Source: Bacteroidota bacterium (GTDB taxonomy: Bacteria; Bacteroidota; Bacteroidia; B-17B0; Aurantibacillaceae). Taken from it: a stretch of DNA of 54,669 nucleotides. Below the pieces are notes generated by a model that worked only from the letters and a program-made list of their open reading frames with translations, did not search any database and was not told the DNA's origin. Where the stretch lies: contig JAUXZS010000039.1 in NCBI GenBank assembly GCA_030692515.1, positions 1 to 54,669 on the forward strand, read 5' to 3'. Positions 1 through 8,343 of the stretch are shown one piece after another. Every line of letters starts with the position of its first letter. Position 1 is the stretch's first letter. The position numbers and the translations under genes were made by a program.

Positions 1-180
1 GTCTCAACTTTTTCTTGACAAAAAGTTGAATAAAAGTCAAGGCTTCTTAAAATTTTGCTAAAAATCTTTATTCTTCAATCTGATGATTTAAGCGCTACGC
101 GAGAGGCGAAAATCATCCTCACACAAGCTAACGCTTTTGAAGTATAAAGATTTTCTTACGCTAAATTTTAAAAGGCCCTT
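1..180. repeat. Palindromic intergenic element
   Basis: This gene-free stretch is built from nested inverted repeats. A 10-bp perfect stem (4-13 with 20-29, TCAACTTTTT/AAAAAGTTGA) is followed by a long imperfect inverted repeat of about 38-41 bp (41-77 with 137-177). Inside that lies an 8-bp stem, GATGATTT/AAATCATC (82-89 with 110-117). No open frame is supported. It could be a non-autonomous interspersed repeat, a complex terminator for the minus-strand gene ending at 193, or a structured RNA. Identity as a multicopy element is inference; only one copy is in the window. Confidence 0.6.
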
Positions 181-192
181 AAACTGTGTGTG

Positions 193-1479
193 CTAACGGC
201 TTATGACAAAACGTTTACTAAAAGCCCTTCTCTTATCTCCCCAATGGGGAGAAGATAGAACAGAGCTAATCTTTAAAACATAAACCCCATTTGCTAACTC
301 TTTAGTATTAATTGCAGTTGCGTTATTTTTAAATACTAATTCATTTTTTTGTACTAATTGCCCTAATGAATTTAATATTTCTACATGTGCGTCTCGATAC
401 GCTTCGCTACTCGAGGTGAAAGACTCAATGTTTAAAATTTCATTCGCAGGATTTGGATACAGCTTCAATTTATCATTTAACATTTCTAATTCAACATTTC
501 CTAACCCGCTTGCATGTACCACAACGGTATCCCATTTTATGTTGCCGCAAATTTCTTGCCTTACAATATAAGTATTGGTGGTTATACCAACGCTAACCGT
601 TATGCCTGCCGAAGTATCTATTGCTGTTGTTGTATTTGGTAATTTATACCACATGCAGGCTTCATCTATTCCGACGTCTTGCTGCCTGCCAATATAAACT
701 GTATTGTTTGGAATACCCCAAATATCAGGGCCTGCATATGCAGGAAGGTCTATTGGGATGCAAGAGACATCGTCAACACCAAAATCCGCAAAAATTGTTG
801 GTAAATTTGTAGGGTTAATTAATACCTTATTTGTTGAAACATCCGATTTAAAATTTCCGATAACCATATATTTTTCTGTACCATTAGCTACGAAAGTACC
901 TGTTACTGATACCCAATTTAAAGTGTCGGTTATAATGTTATTTATTGGATTCTGAACTTGGGGTACTAGGTAAGTTAAAGGAATTTCAGTTTTAGTAATA
1001 GTATCTATACTCGTATTTCCAAAGTACGCACCAACACCATCTATACCATAAGTTGCGCTGTTGCTCAAACTAACATAAAAAGTAACACAATAAACTTTTC
1101 CAGATTGCAATGTTGATTTTAGTCGATTCCTGTAATATCCCCTGTTATTAGTTGATGAGCAAAGAGGAGGTTGGCATAAGAATGATGAAAACGCAAAACT
1201 TAAACCACTTCTTGGCCACTGATAGGTTAGCCCACCAGAAGGGACATTTGGGTAACAAGTACTATAAAATAAAGAATTGCCGAAAATTGCCGAATCAAGG
1301 TTTCGCCAACCTTTAGCTATGCTTATTGCGTAATTTGAACACGAGTAATGATCCTCAAAACTACCATTACTAACATAATTAGCAATTTGCTGTGCTTTAA
1401 ACGGATTAAAGCAAACAAAAAAGCAAATACAATTTATAACTAATAGTCTTTTAATCTTCATGCTATTTAGATGGTACAT
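193..1479 (-). CDS. T9SS-sorted secreted protein
   Basis: The protein starts with a signal peptide ending near FNPFKAQ, and export through Sec and then the type IX secretion system is expected. Residues about 30-245 contain a NGSFE...W opening like the carbohydrate-binding-like modules of Bacteroidota surface proteins. The C-terminal ~85 residues form a type A sorting domain (KLYPNPANEILNIES, then NSLGQLV, then ANGVYVLKIS and a final KRFVISR). That domain carries two extra segments, SSSEAYR and LSSPHWGDKRRAF, encoded by DNA palindromes at about 392-416 and 224-270. The ATG at 1479 overlaps the stop of the regulator upstream (TAATG), which suggests coupling. An ATG at 1461 (MKIKRLL) gives a more typical signal peptide and is an equally good start. 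Ligand unknown. Confidence 0.82.
   Translation of the reverse strand: MYHLNSMKIKRLLVINCICFFVCFNPFKAQQIANYVSNGSFEDHYSCSNYAISIAKGWRNLDSAIFGNSLFYSTCYPNVPSGGLTYQWPRSGLSFAFSSFLCQPPLCSSTNNRGYYRNRLKSTLQSGKVYCVTFYVSLSNSATYGIDGVGAYFGNTSIDTITKTEIPLTYLVPQVQNPINNIITDTLNWVSVTGTFVANGTEKYMVIGNFKSDVSTNKVLINPTNLPTIFADFGVDDVSCIPIDLPAYAGPDIWGIPNNTVYIGRQQDVGIDEACMWYKLPNTTTAIDTSAGITVSVGITTNTYIVRQEICGNIKWDTVVVHASGLGNVELEMLNDKLKLYPNPANEILNIESFTSSSEAYRDAHVEILNSLGQLVQKNELVFKNNATAINTKELANGVYVLKISSVLSSPHWGDKRRAFSKRFVISR
224..270. repeat. Hairpin repeat inside sorting domain
   Basis: CTCCCC AAT GGGGAG (237-251) forms a 6-bp GC stem that extends imperfectly outward through TCTTAT and AAGATAGA. It lies within the last 25 codons of the secreted protein gene and is translated in frame as an extra loop between the last two beta strands of the sorting domain. 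GC-rich palindromes like this are otherwise typical of intergenic repeats, so insertion is inferred. Confidence 0.5.
392..416. repeat. REP-like palindrome inside CDS
   Basis: CTCGA (393-397) and TCGAG (411-415) enclose TACGCTTCGCTA, which can pair further around a GAA loop on the minus strand. The sequence resembles REP-type elements that carry CTCGA...TCGAG ends and a GCTTCGC core. It is read in frame as SSSEAYR in the sorting domain. REP identity is inferred from resemblance only. Confidence 0.5.
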
Positions 1480-2111
1480 TAAATGTATTTATTATCCTTG
1501 GCTTCTTTAATAGCATCTTCGCGCGAGTGCACATTTAATTTTACGTAAATGTTTTTTATGTGCGATTTTACAGTTTCTAAATCTATAAACATTTGTTTGG
1601 CAATTTTACTTCTGCTTTTGCCATTGGCTACTTGTTCTAAAATTTCGGTCTCGCGTTTGGTTAGGGGAGAGTTTTGGTTTTTGTGAAAGGATTTAATAAC
1701 AATTTTTGCAATGTTGGTGCTCATTGGCGCACCGCCATCTACTACTTCTTGTATGGCATCTATTATTTTTTCGGTGTTATTGCTTTTGGTTAAGTAACCT
1801 GCGGCACCCTTTGTTAAGGCATCAAAAACGGTTTCTTCGCTATCATAAACAGTAAGCATAATTATATGCACTTTAGGAAGTATGCTTTTTATTTTTGGTA
1901 TGGCATCAATTCCTTTTATGCCGGGTAATTCTATATCCAATAAAATAACCTGCGGCACATCTTCGCTTAATTTTAGCAAAGCATCTTCGGCACTAGAGTA
2001 TGCATTAATTACTTTGTAATTTTTATTGGCATTAATTAAATAAGTATAACCAGTTCTAATGGTTTCATCATCTTCTATTATTACAACTGTAATTGGCGTT
2101 TTATTTTCCAT
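1479..2111 (-). CDS. LuxR/NarL-family response regulator
   Basis: This is a 210-residue two-domain regulator of usual length. The receiver domain (about 7-125) has the acidic pocket E13/D14/D15 and the phospho-acceptor D59 in LLDIELPG. The C-terminal LuxR-type helix-turn-helix (about 148-208) contains LTKRETEILEQVANGKS and ETVKSHIKNIYVKL. The start lies 5 nt after the stop of the sensor kinase gene, and the kinase is HisKA_3 type, the class that partners NarL/LuxR regulators. They therefore form one phosphorelay. Target genes are unknown; the secreted protein gene that overlaps its stop is a candidate operon member. Confidence 0.95.
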   Translation of the reverse strand: MENKTPITVVIIEDDETIRTGYTYLINANKNYKVINAYSSAEDALLKLSEDVPQVILLDIELPGIKGIDAIPKIKSILPKVHIIMLTVYDSEETVFDALTKGAAGYLTKSNNTEKIIDAIQEVVDGGAPMSTNIAKIVIKSFHKNQNSPLTKRETEILEQVANGKSRSKIAKQMFIDLETVKSHIKNIYVKLNVHSREDAIKEAKDNKYI

Positions 2112-2116
2112 AGCAA

Positions 2117-5077
2117 TTAAATAAAAATGTTTTTTAATGAGATGCTTATTTCTGTACCTTTCTGTAATGTTGAATTTACAAAAATTTCTCCATTCATTCT
2201 AGCAGAGCGGTTTTTCATGTTCTTTATGCCATTTCCTTTTTGTAGAATGTTAGAATCAAAACCTAAACCGTTATCTTTTATTTTAATCTCTAAATCTTTA
2301 TTGTTTTTTAATTCAATGCTAACTCTTACTTCAGTGGCTTTTGAATGTTTTAAAATATTACTGTAAGCTTCTTTAAAAATCATAATTAAGTTTCTACTAT
2401 AATCTAATTTTAATTTTAATGGGTTGTTTGCTTTAATAGTATGCGTGCATTCAAAATCAATTTTACTATCTAAATATAATTCGTCTCCAATTTCTTTTAT
2501 ATGCTCTGCTATTTGGTAAATGCCATCATTTTCAGAGTTTAACGACCAAATAATATCTCTTGAACCATTATATAACGCAGCGGTGTTTTCTTTTATCTGC
2601 CCAACTAATTTTGTAACATCACTTTCTTTTGCTTCTAATTTTGTGTTTAAAATATCGGTAAGCACAGAAATGCGTGTAAGTCTGTTTCCCATCTCATCAT
2701 GAAAATCTTCGGCGGTACGATGTCTTAATTTCATAAATTCTTCTTCACGAATTTTTTCTAATACTTCTTTACGTTTTTGTTTTCTTCTGGTAGACGCATA
2801 AGTAATTAAAGCACCGGTAGAAATTAATAATAAAACCACTAATAATTGAAAATAACGTGTTTGATAAAAAGCTTTTTCTATCTCGAAAGAATAATTAATG
2901 TTGTTAGAAGAGATAACGCCACTTTTTGTAATTGCCTGCACGTTTAAAGTGTATTTACCTGGGGGAATAGCAGAATATATAATGTATGGATTATTGGTGA
3001 TGGTAAAATCCTTATCAATGCCTTCTAATTTGCATTTAAATAACACATCTTCAGGATTGGTAAAATAGATGGCTCCAAACTCAAAAGTAAGGTGATTTTG
3101 AGTTGAATGCAGTTTTAAGCCATTAGGGACTTTAAACCATGTTTCTGAATTATCAAACAAAGTGCTATCCGTTATATCTGACGAAAACAATTTTACAGAT
3201 TTTAAGAGCACTATTGGCTGTGTTTTTTCTTCGATATTGGCATAAGGATTAAAATGAAATAACCCTTTAGTTGTTCCAAACCATAAGCTAGAGTCTTTTG
3301 CTTTTAATAAACAGTTGTGGCTACATTCCATGCCCAACAAACCATCTGAGCGACCGTAATTTTTAATAGCAGAAATATTATCGTCAGCATCTAATTGTAA
3401 ATTACTAATTCCAAAACCAGAACCTATCCATGCTTTGCGTTTTTCAGATACATAAATGCTATAAATAAAATTACTTGGTAAACCTTTATTTGTATTGTAA
3501 TTAACTATTTTATCGGTTTTTAAATTCCAGTTTAAAACTCCCTTATCCGTTGTTCCAATAAAAATATTTGATTTTTGTATAGCTAAACATAACACAGATG
3601 AATTGTTGAACTCTGCTTTATTTAATCTTGTTAATTGATAATTCCCATCCAAAACAAACACGCCTTTTGATGTGCCCACAATAACACTATCGTTATTAAA
3701 TTGTTTTAATGCGCTAATAAATAAATTTTCGGTTTTTAATTTTTTAATGGTTTCGTTTTTATCTCTTACATACAAACCTTGTTGTGTTCCAATTAAAAGG
3801 TTGCCTTGCGCATCTTTTAAAAAACAAATAGCGCCTCTTAGTGCGATGGAAGGATTGTTTTTGTCTTCAATTTTTTTAAGCCCTGTTTTTTCGTTATAAG
3901 CCCAAGTGCCTTTGCTGCTTGTTCCAATTATAATGTTGTTTTCATCATCGGCATACAGACTACTGATTTTACTATCGGCTAATTCACTTTTTAAATTGTT
4001 TAAAGGCTCAATATCATTTTTGTCATTTAGTTTATATAATCCTCCAACATAGCCAGCTGCGTATATTTTGCCATCGCTTGTTTGCGCAACACCCATAACG
4101 ATGGTGTTAGATAGTCCTGATGATTTATCATAATACGTAAAGGTGTTTTCGCGAAATTTATAAATGCCATCGGCATCTGTTGCAAACCAAAGATTATTTT
4201 CTAAATCATTATAAATATAATAGACTGTATTATCTGACAAACCACTTTTACTATTAAAGTGAATAATTGTGTTGCCATCAAATTTATAAGCCCCGTTATC
4301 TGCGCCTATCCAAATATTTTTTTTAGCATCTTCGGTAATGCAAAAAACATTTAAATTATTTATAACGGTTTCTCCAAGATTATAAAGTTTAATTTCTCCA
4401 AATTTTAATTGGTAAAGACCGTCATTCGTAGCTAATAAAGTATCATTTTTAGAAGTGATAAATATTTTACGAACATTTTTTGTTTTTAAATTATCATTTA
4501 AGGATGCAATTTTTGTCCAAGTACTTTGTTGCAATTGGTATAAGCCTTTTCCGATAACAAAGGCAAGGAGGTTATTGTTTTTTGTTTTAAAGAGAGAGCT
4601 TATTATTTCGTTGGTGTCTTTTGAAACGCTTATTTTTTCACCAATAAAATTATTTATTTTAAAAAGTTTTAAATTATTGGTTACAAAAACATTTTCATCT
4701 GGCATTTGAACCATGTTGGTAACATTATTAAATGCATCGTTAGTAAGTTTAATAGATTTAAAAGCTTTGCCATTAAAAATTGAAATGCCATAATTGGTGC
4801 CCGCCCAAATATTTCCTTTACTGTCGCACAATAAACTGGTTACTTTGTTTGAGGTTAAGCCATCTTGAGAAGTGTAACCGGTAAATCTTCTACCATCAAA
4901 TTTACTAATACCTCCTTCGGTTGCAATCCAAAGTTGACGATAATTATCTTGACATATATAGGCGGCTTGCGATTGAATTAGACCATCTTCAACTGTCCAG
5001 TTTACAAAATTATATTTTTGAGCAACACAATTTATAGATAAAAAGAATAGGATGTATGTAATTAAACGCGTTATCAT
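2117..5077 (-). CDS. Beta-propeller sensor histidine kinase
   Basis: An N-terminal signal peptide precedes a large periplasmic sensor (about 25-650) made of repeated two-component-regulator propeller blades, such as WIATEGGISKFDG and IWAGTNYGISIFNG. A Y_Y_Y-like domain follows (about 660-735, ending PPGKYTLNVQA). A single membrane helix lies near 738-760 (FQLLVVLLLISTGALITY). The cytoplasmic kinase has a HisKA_3 H-box with H793 (EDFHDEMGNRLTRIS) and a HATPase_c domain with an N box (FKEAYSNILKH), DNGLGFD and GNGIKNM. It lacks the fused receiver and AraC domains of Bacteroides-type hybrid sensors and signals instead to the separate LuxR-type regulator downstream. The propeller class often senses envelope or polysaccharide cues, but the ligand here is unknown. 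Confidence 0.95.
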   Translation of the reverse strand: MITRLITYILFFLSINCVAQKYNFVNWTVEDGLIQSQAAYICQDNYRQLWIATEGGISKFDGRRFTGYTSQDGLTSNKVTSLLCDSKGNIWAGTNYGISIFNGKAFKSIKLTNDAFNNVTNMVQMPDENVFVTNNLKLFKINNFIGEKISVSKDTNEIISSLFKTKNNNLLAFVIGKGLYQLQQSTWTKIASLNDNLKTKNVRKIFITSKNDTLLATNDGLYQLKFGEIKLYNLGETVINNLNVFCITEDAKKNIWIGADNGAYKFDGNTIIHFNSKSGLSDNTVYYIYNDLENNLWFATDADGIYKFRENTFTYYDKSSGLSNTIVMGVAQTSDGKIYAAGYVGGLYKLNDKNDIEPLNNLKSELADSKISSLYADDENNIIIGTSSKGTWAYNEKTGLKKIEDKNNPSIALRGAICFLKDAQGNLLIGTQQGLYVRDKNETIKKLKTENLFISALKQFNNDSVIVGTSKGVFVLDGNYQLTRLNKAEFNNSSVLCLAIQKSNIFIGTTDKGVLNWNLKTDKIVNYNTNKGLPSNFIYSIYVSEKRKAWIGSGFGISNLQLDADDNISAIKNYGRSDGLLGMECSHNCLLKAKDSSLWFGTTKGLFHFNPYANIEEKTQPIVLLKSVKLFSSDITDSTLFDNSETWFKVPNGLKLHSTQNHLTFEFGAIYFTNPEDVLFKCKLEGIDKDFTITNNPYIIYSAIPPGKYTLNVQAITKSGVISSNNINYSFEIEKAFYQTRYFQLLVVLLLISTGALITYASTRRKQKRKEVLEKIREEEFMKLRHRTAEDFHDEMGNRLTRISVLTDILNTKLEAKESDVTKLVGQIKENTAALYNGSRDIIWSLNSENDGIYQIAEHIKEIGDELYLDSKIDFECTHTIKANNPLKLKLDYSRNLIMIFKEAYSNILKHSKATEVRVSIELKNNKDLEIKIKDNGLGFDSNILQKGNGIKNMKNRSARMNGEIFVNSTLQKGTEISISLKNIFI

Positions 5078-5120
5078 TTTTTTGAGCGGATTTAAGAAAT
5101 CTAATTTAAGGCTTATATAT

Positions 5121-5150
5121 CAAATGTATTAAATGAAAAGTAAAAGTCAA
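5121..5150 (-). promoter_or_regulatory. Promoter of sensor kinase operon
   Basis: Read on the minus strand, TTG (5148-5150) is followed after exactly 19 nt by TACATTTG (5121-5128). This matches the Bacteroidota primary-sigma consensus TTTG/TAnnTTTG. It sits about 45 nt upstream of the kinase ATG. The same spacing is seen before rpsL and rpsH. Confidence 0.65.
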
Positions 5151-5168
5151 TCACTCCAAATGGGGGAT

Positions 5169-5930
5169 TTATTTATTTAATCCACAAAGCATAAAACCTA
5201 GGAGCGGTTCGCATTTATCTTTGCAAGAAGAGTAAAACTCACCTTCTTTTCTCAGGCCAGATAAAGATTCTTTACCCCAATAAAACTCTGCTATACTTAT
5301 TGGTTTTAAATTATGAATTGCGGCGTAATTTAACAGCTTAGGTGCACAACAATCTCCAGTGCCATTTGGAATGCCTTTTTTAATATTAAACGCATTTGAA
5401 ATGTTACGTTTTTGATTTTTAAAATTGCTTATTTCGTAGAGTTCTAATAATTGAGATAATATTTTTTGAGAGATTTTTTTTCTTTCAATTATTTTTGCAT
5501 TCCATTCTTCTGAAGTTTTAGTTAATGTTTGAATGTAACTTGTCAACGGATGTATTTCTGTATTGCCTTCATTAACAATAGCCATAAATTTAGTTTCATC
5601 AGCTAAATGAGCAACCCATCCTTCAACACTCCAAACACCATTATGAGTAGATGAAAAAGCTTTTAAAATAATTTGGTTGCCATTTACATCCTCACAAACT
5701 AAAACGCCAAACATTTGGCCTCCGCTAACAGAATATAAATGTTGTGTAGTTAATTTAGGGTTGGCATTGTCAATAGAAATATCAAAATCAATGCGACAAT
5801 GTGCTTGCAGTCGTTTCATTAATTCAACACAATGTGGAATTGCTTTATCTGGAGGTAAAGAATGTGTTTTATTGCACTCATTACAATAACCAGAATAAGA
5901 TAAATGATTTAAATGGAGATTTTTAGTCAT
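5169..5930 (-). CDS. Stand-alone RluA-associated N-terminal domain
   Basis: The 253-residue protein resembles the long accessory N-terminal region found on some RluA-family pseudouridine synthases. It has an N-terminal CxxC pair (C16, C19), a GQMFGVLVCEDVNG core with AFS and VWSVEGWV, a GTGDCCAPKLLNYAAIHNLKP segment and a terminal FYSSCKDKCEPLLGFMLCGL. The catalytic pseudouridine synthase domain (the HRLDxxTSG motif) is absent and does not follow downstream. The start overlaps the glycosyltransferase stop by 8 nt, so it is translated as the third gene of the miaE operon. Pairing with MiaE hints at a role in tRNA or rRNA modification, but this is inference. The cysteines could bind metal. Confidence 0.6.
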   Translation of the reverse strand: MTKNLHLNHLSYSGYCNECNKTHSLPPDKAIPHCVELMKRLQAHCRIDFDISIDNANPKLTTQHLYSVSGGQMFGVLVCEDVNGNQIILKAFSSTHNGVWSVEGWVAHLADETKFMAIVNEGNTEIHPLTSYIQTLTKTSEEWNAKIIERKKISQKILSQLLELYEISNFKNQKRNISNAFNIKKGIPNGTGDCCAPKLLNYAAIHNLKPISIAEFYWGKESLSGLRKEGEFYSSCKDKCEPLLGFMLCGLNK

Positions 5931-6909
5931 TTTTAATAGATGATAAATCCATTAAATAGCCACATTTAAAATGACCTTGCGGACAAGCCTTATAACCATG
6001 AATGCCGCATGGTTTACATGATAAACCTTCCACTTCAATTATATTAGAATTATCAGCAAGTGGACCAAAACCAAAAGCAGGAACCGTTGAAGTAAAAAAA
6101 GCAGTCACCGGCGCATTAATTGCCGAAGCTAAATGTAGAGGAGCGCTATCGTTTACAAAATTCATTTTAGCATCCTTCATAAGCGCGCAGGATTGTAACA
6201 AACTTAATTTGCCTGCAAGTATTTTTATGTTTGTGTGTTTAGATTCTTTTTGAATTTGTTGGCAAAGTTCTAAATCATTTGGAGCACCTAAAACATAAAT
6301 GTTTGTATTAGCGTTGGTGTTATTACAAAGTTCAATCCATTTTTCTTTTGGTAATTGTTTTGTAAACCAAACAGATGCAGGAGCAATACAAATGTAACTT
6401 GAAGTTTGAAATTGTTTTACCGTTTCAAAGTCCGACACAGAAAGATAAAGTTTAGGTTTAAAAACTGTTTTGTCTGTAAAATCTTCAATTAATTGATTGT
6501 AACGCTCAGTTTCATGCAAGCCGTTTCCAATAAGATGTTTAATATTAAAATTAAATAAAAACGAAAAAGGATTTTCTTTGTAACCCGCTGTATGATGCGC
6601 GCCCGAAAAGGCTGTTAAAAAACCAGAGCTTGCATAACGATGACAATTTATAACACAATCGTATTTATTTTTACGTATTTGAAAAAGTAGTTTAAATAAA
6701 TTTGAAATTTTATTTTCCTTTTTATTCCAAACTAAAACCTCTTTTAAAAAGGGATGCTTTTCGTAAATACTTTCATTTCCTTTTCTCACTAAAATGGTAA
6801 TATTTGCCTTAGGGAAATAGCGGTGCAGTTTTTCAACTAAGCTCGAAGCCAAAATAGCATCGCCAATAAAAGCGGTTTGAATAATTAATATGTTATTATA
6901 ATCTATCAA
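5923..6909 (-). CDS. Glycosyltransferase family 9 (heptosyltransferase-like)
   Basis: The 328-residue protein has the GT-B architecture of ADP-heptose:LPS heptosyltransferases. The N-terminal strand ILIIQTAFIGDAILAS carries the conserved acceptor-side motif. The donor domain has APASVWFTKQLPKEKW and the FVNDSAPLHLASA signature near 250-262, followed by a Cys-rich tail (CKPCGIHGYKACPQGHFKCG) common in Bacteroidota members. It probably adds sugar to the lipopolysaccharide core at the inner face of the inner membrane. The only usable start is TTG at 6909, directly after the miaE TAA (TAATTG), because the first beta strand begins within six codons. The exact sugar is unknown. Confidence 0.88.
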   Translation of the reverse strand: MIDYNNILIIQTAFIGDAILASSLVEKLHRYFPKANITILVRKGNESIYEKHPFLKEVLVWNKKENKISNLFKLLFQIRKNKYDCVINCHRYASSGFLTAFSGAHHTAGYKENPFSFLFNFNIKHLIGNGLHETERYNQLIEDFTDKTVFKPKLYLSVSDFETVKQFQTSSYICIAPASVWFTKQLPKEKWIELCNNTNANTNIYVLGAPNDLELCQQIQKESKHTNIKILAGKLSLLQSCALMKDAKMNFVNDSAPLHLASAINAPVTAFFTSTVPAFGFGPLADNSNIIEVEGLSCKPCGIHGYKACPQGHFKCGYLMDLSSIKND

Positions 6910-7494
6910 TTAGCCGTGTATCGTTTCTTGTTTACCGTAACTTTTCAAGATGGTTGCTTCATGCTCTAACCATTGTTGCCAACGCGCGTTAACATCTTCT
7001 ACACCATTTCCATATTTTCTTGCAAATGCTAAATACATGGTGTAATGATTAGCTTCACTTACCATTAAATCGTGATAAAATTGGCGAAGGTCGGCATCAT
7101 TTATTTTTTCAGATAATATTTTAAAACGCTCGCAACTTCTTGCCTCAACCATTGCTGAAAACAATAAACGGTCAATTAAAGCAATTTCTTTTACATGGCC
7201 TTTGCGCATAAATTTATAAAGTTCAAGCACGTATTCATCTTTTCTTTCAAAGCCCAATTTATAGCCACGGTCTTTTATTTTTTGATGCACCATTTCAAAA
7301 TGCGTTAGCTCCTCTTTAGCTAAACTCAGCATTTCATCTACTAACTCAGGGTGGTAAGAATAGCTGATTAAAATAGAAATGGCATTTGTTGCGGCCTTTT
7401 GCTCACAATAAGCATGATCGGTTAGGATTTCCTCAATGTTTTTTTCAACTATATTCACCCAACGAGGGTCTGTTTCGAGTTTAAGGCCTAACAT
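6910..7494 (-). CDS. miaE: tRNA-(ms2io6A)-hydroxylase
   Basis: This is a ferritin-like di-iron monooxygenase that hydroxylates the isopentenyl group of ms2i6A at tRNA position 37. The start LGLKLETDPRW matches the family N terminus. The four-helix ligands are visible as E31 (CEQKAATNA), EELTH, EARSCERF and EANHYTMY. Starting at the ATG at 7494 gives about 194 residues; a TTG 24 nt upstream (7518) is possible but adds residues outside the family pattern. It is the first gene of a three-gene operon. A TACCTTGC box on the minus strand at about 7517-7524 could be part of its promoter. Confidence 0.92.
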   Translation of the reverse strand: MLGLKLETDPRWVNIVEKNIEEILTDHAYCEQKAATNAISILISYSYHPELVDEMLSLAKEELTHFEMVHQKIKDRGYKLGFERKDEYVLELYKFMRKGHVKEIALIDRLLFSAMVEARSCERFKILSEKINDADLRQFYHDLMVSEANHYTMYLAFARKYGNGVEDVNARWQQWLEHEATILKSYGKQETIHG

Positions 7495-7552
7495 GTTATT
7501 AAATTTTGAATGACGCAAGGTAACAATAAAAAATTTTATTTAATATTACAAT

Positions 7553-8263
7553 GTGAGTGAGTACGGAAAATTATATCTATTGCCAGTTCCAATTAGCGAT
7601 GATGGAGTAAATAATTTTATTCCTGAATTTAATTTAACGATTGTAAGAGGTCTAACTAATTTTATTGCAGAAGATGCAAAAACTGCACGTAAATTTTTAA
7701 AATGGTTTGCTTATCCTAAAATTGAATTAGCCGAAATTCTTTTATTAAACGAACATACTAAAAACAATAATGTTTTAGAATTAATACAGCCACTTTTAGA
7801 AGGTAAAGATGTTGGTTTAATGAGTGATGCTGGTTGTCCTGGCATTGCCGACCCAGGAGCAGAAGTAGTAAAGTTAGCCCATCAAAAAAATATTGAGGTT
7901 ATTCCATTAACCGGACCAAGTTCAATAGTATTAAGTATAATGGCTAGTGGTTTTAATGGTCAAAACTTTGCATTTGTAGGCTATTTGCCAATCGATAAGC
8001 CCTCAAGATTAAAGCGAATTAAAGAGTTAGAGCTGCTTGCTATAAAGCACCATCAGGCGCAGTTTTTTATTGAAACTCCTTATAGAAACGAACAATTATT
8101 TGAAGCTCTGCTTTCGAGCTTAGCGCCAGAAACACAAGTTTTTGTTGGGAAAGATATAACTGGTCCAATGCAATTTCTCAAGGCTAAAAGCGTATTTGAA
8201 TGGAATAAATCTGCAAAGCCCGCCATTAATAAAGTGCCCGTTGTTTTTGGGATTTATAAATAG
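7553..8263 (+). CDS. RsmI-type SAM-dependent methyltransferase
   Basis: This 236-residue tetrapyrrole-methylase-fold protein belongs to COG0313, the family of RsmI, which 2'-O-methylates 16S rRNA C1402. Visible motifs are GKLYLLPVPI at the N terminus, TARKFLKWF, GLMSDAGCPGIADPGAEVV and PLTGPSSIVLSIMASG, the last contributing to the SAM pocket. It is closer to the shorter Bacteroidota paralogue of RsmI than to canonical RsmI (about 280 residues), so the rRNA target is not certain. The start is GTG; the ATG two bases earlier is followed at once by TGA. It is divergent from miaE with 58 nt between the starts. Confidence 0.85.
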   Translation: MSEYGKLYLLPVPISDDGVNNFIPEFNLTIVRGLTNFIAEDAKTARKFLKWFAYPKIELAEILLLNEHTKNNNVLELIQPLLEGKDVGLMSDAGCPGIADPGAEVVKLAHQKNIEVIPLTGPSSIVLSIMASGFNGQNFAFVGYLPIDKPSRLKRIKELELLAIKHHQAQFFIETPYRNEQLFEALLSSLAPETQVFVGKDITGPMQFLKAKSVFEWNKSAKPAINKVPVVFGIYK

Positions 8264-8343
8264 TTAAGCTATTAAAAACCAGTTGTTAAAAACACCTTCT
8301 TGTTTTACCATAAACTACTAGCAATTAGACTTTCTTTGTAGAG

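Noticed and set aside
8331-8338. Promoter (TTTCTTTG) before the HD phosphohydrolase
   Set aside because: The -7 TA is missing and no -33 element lies at 17-23 nt.
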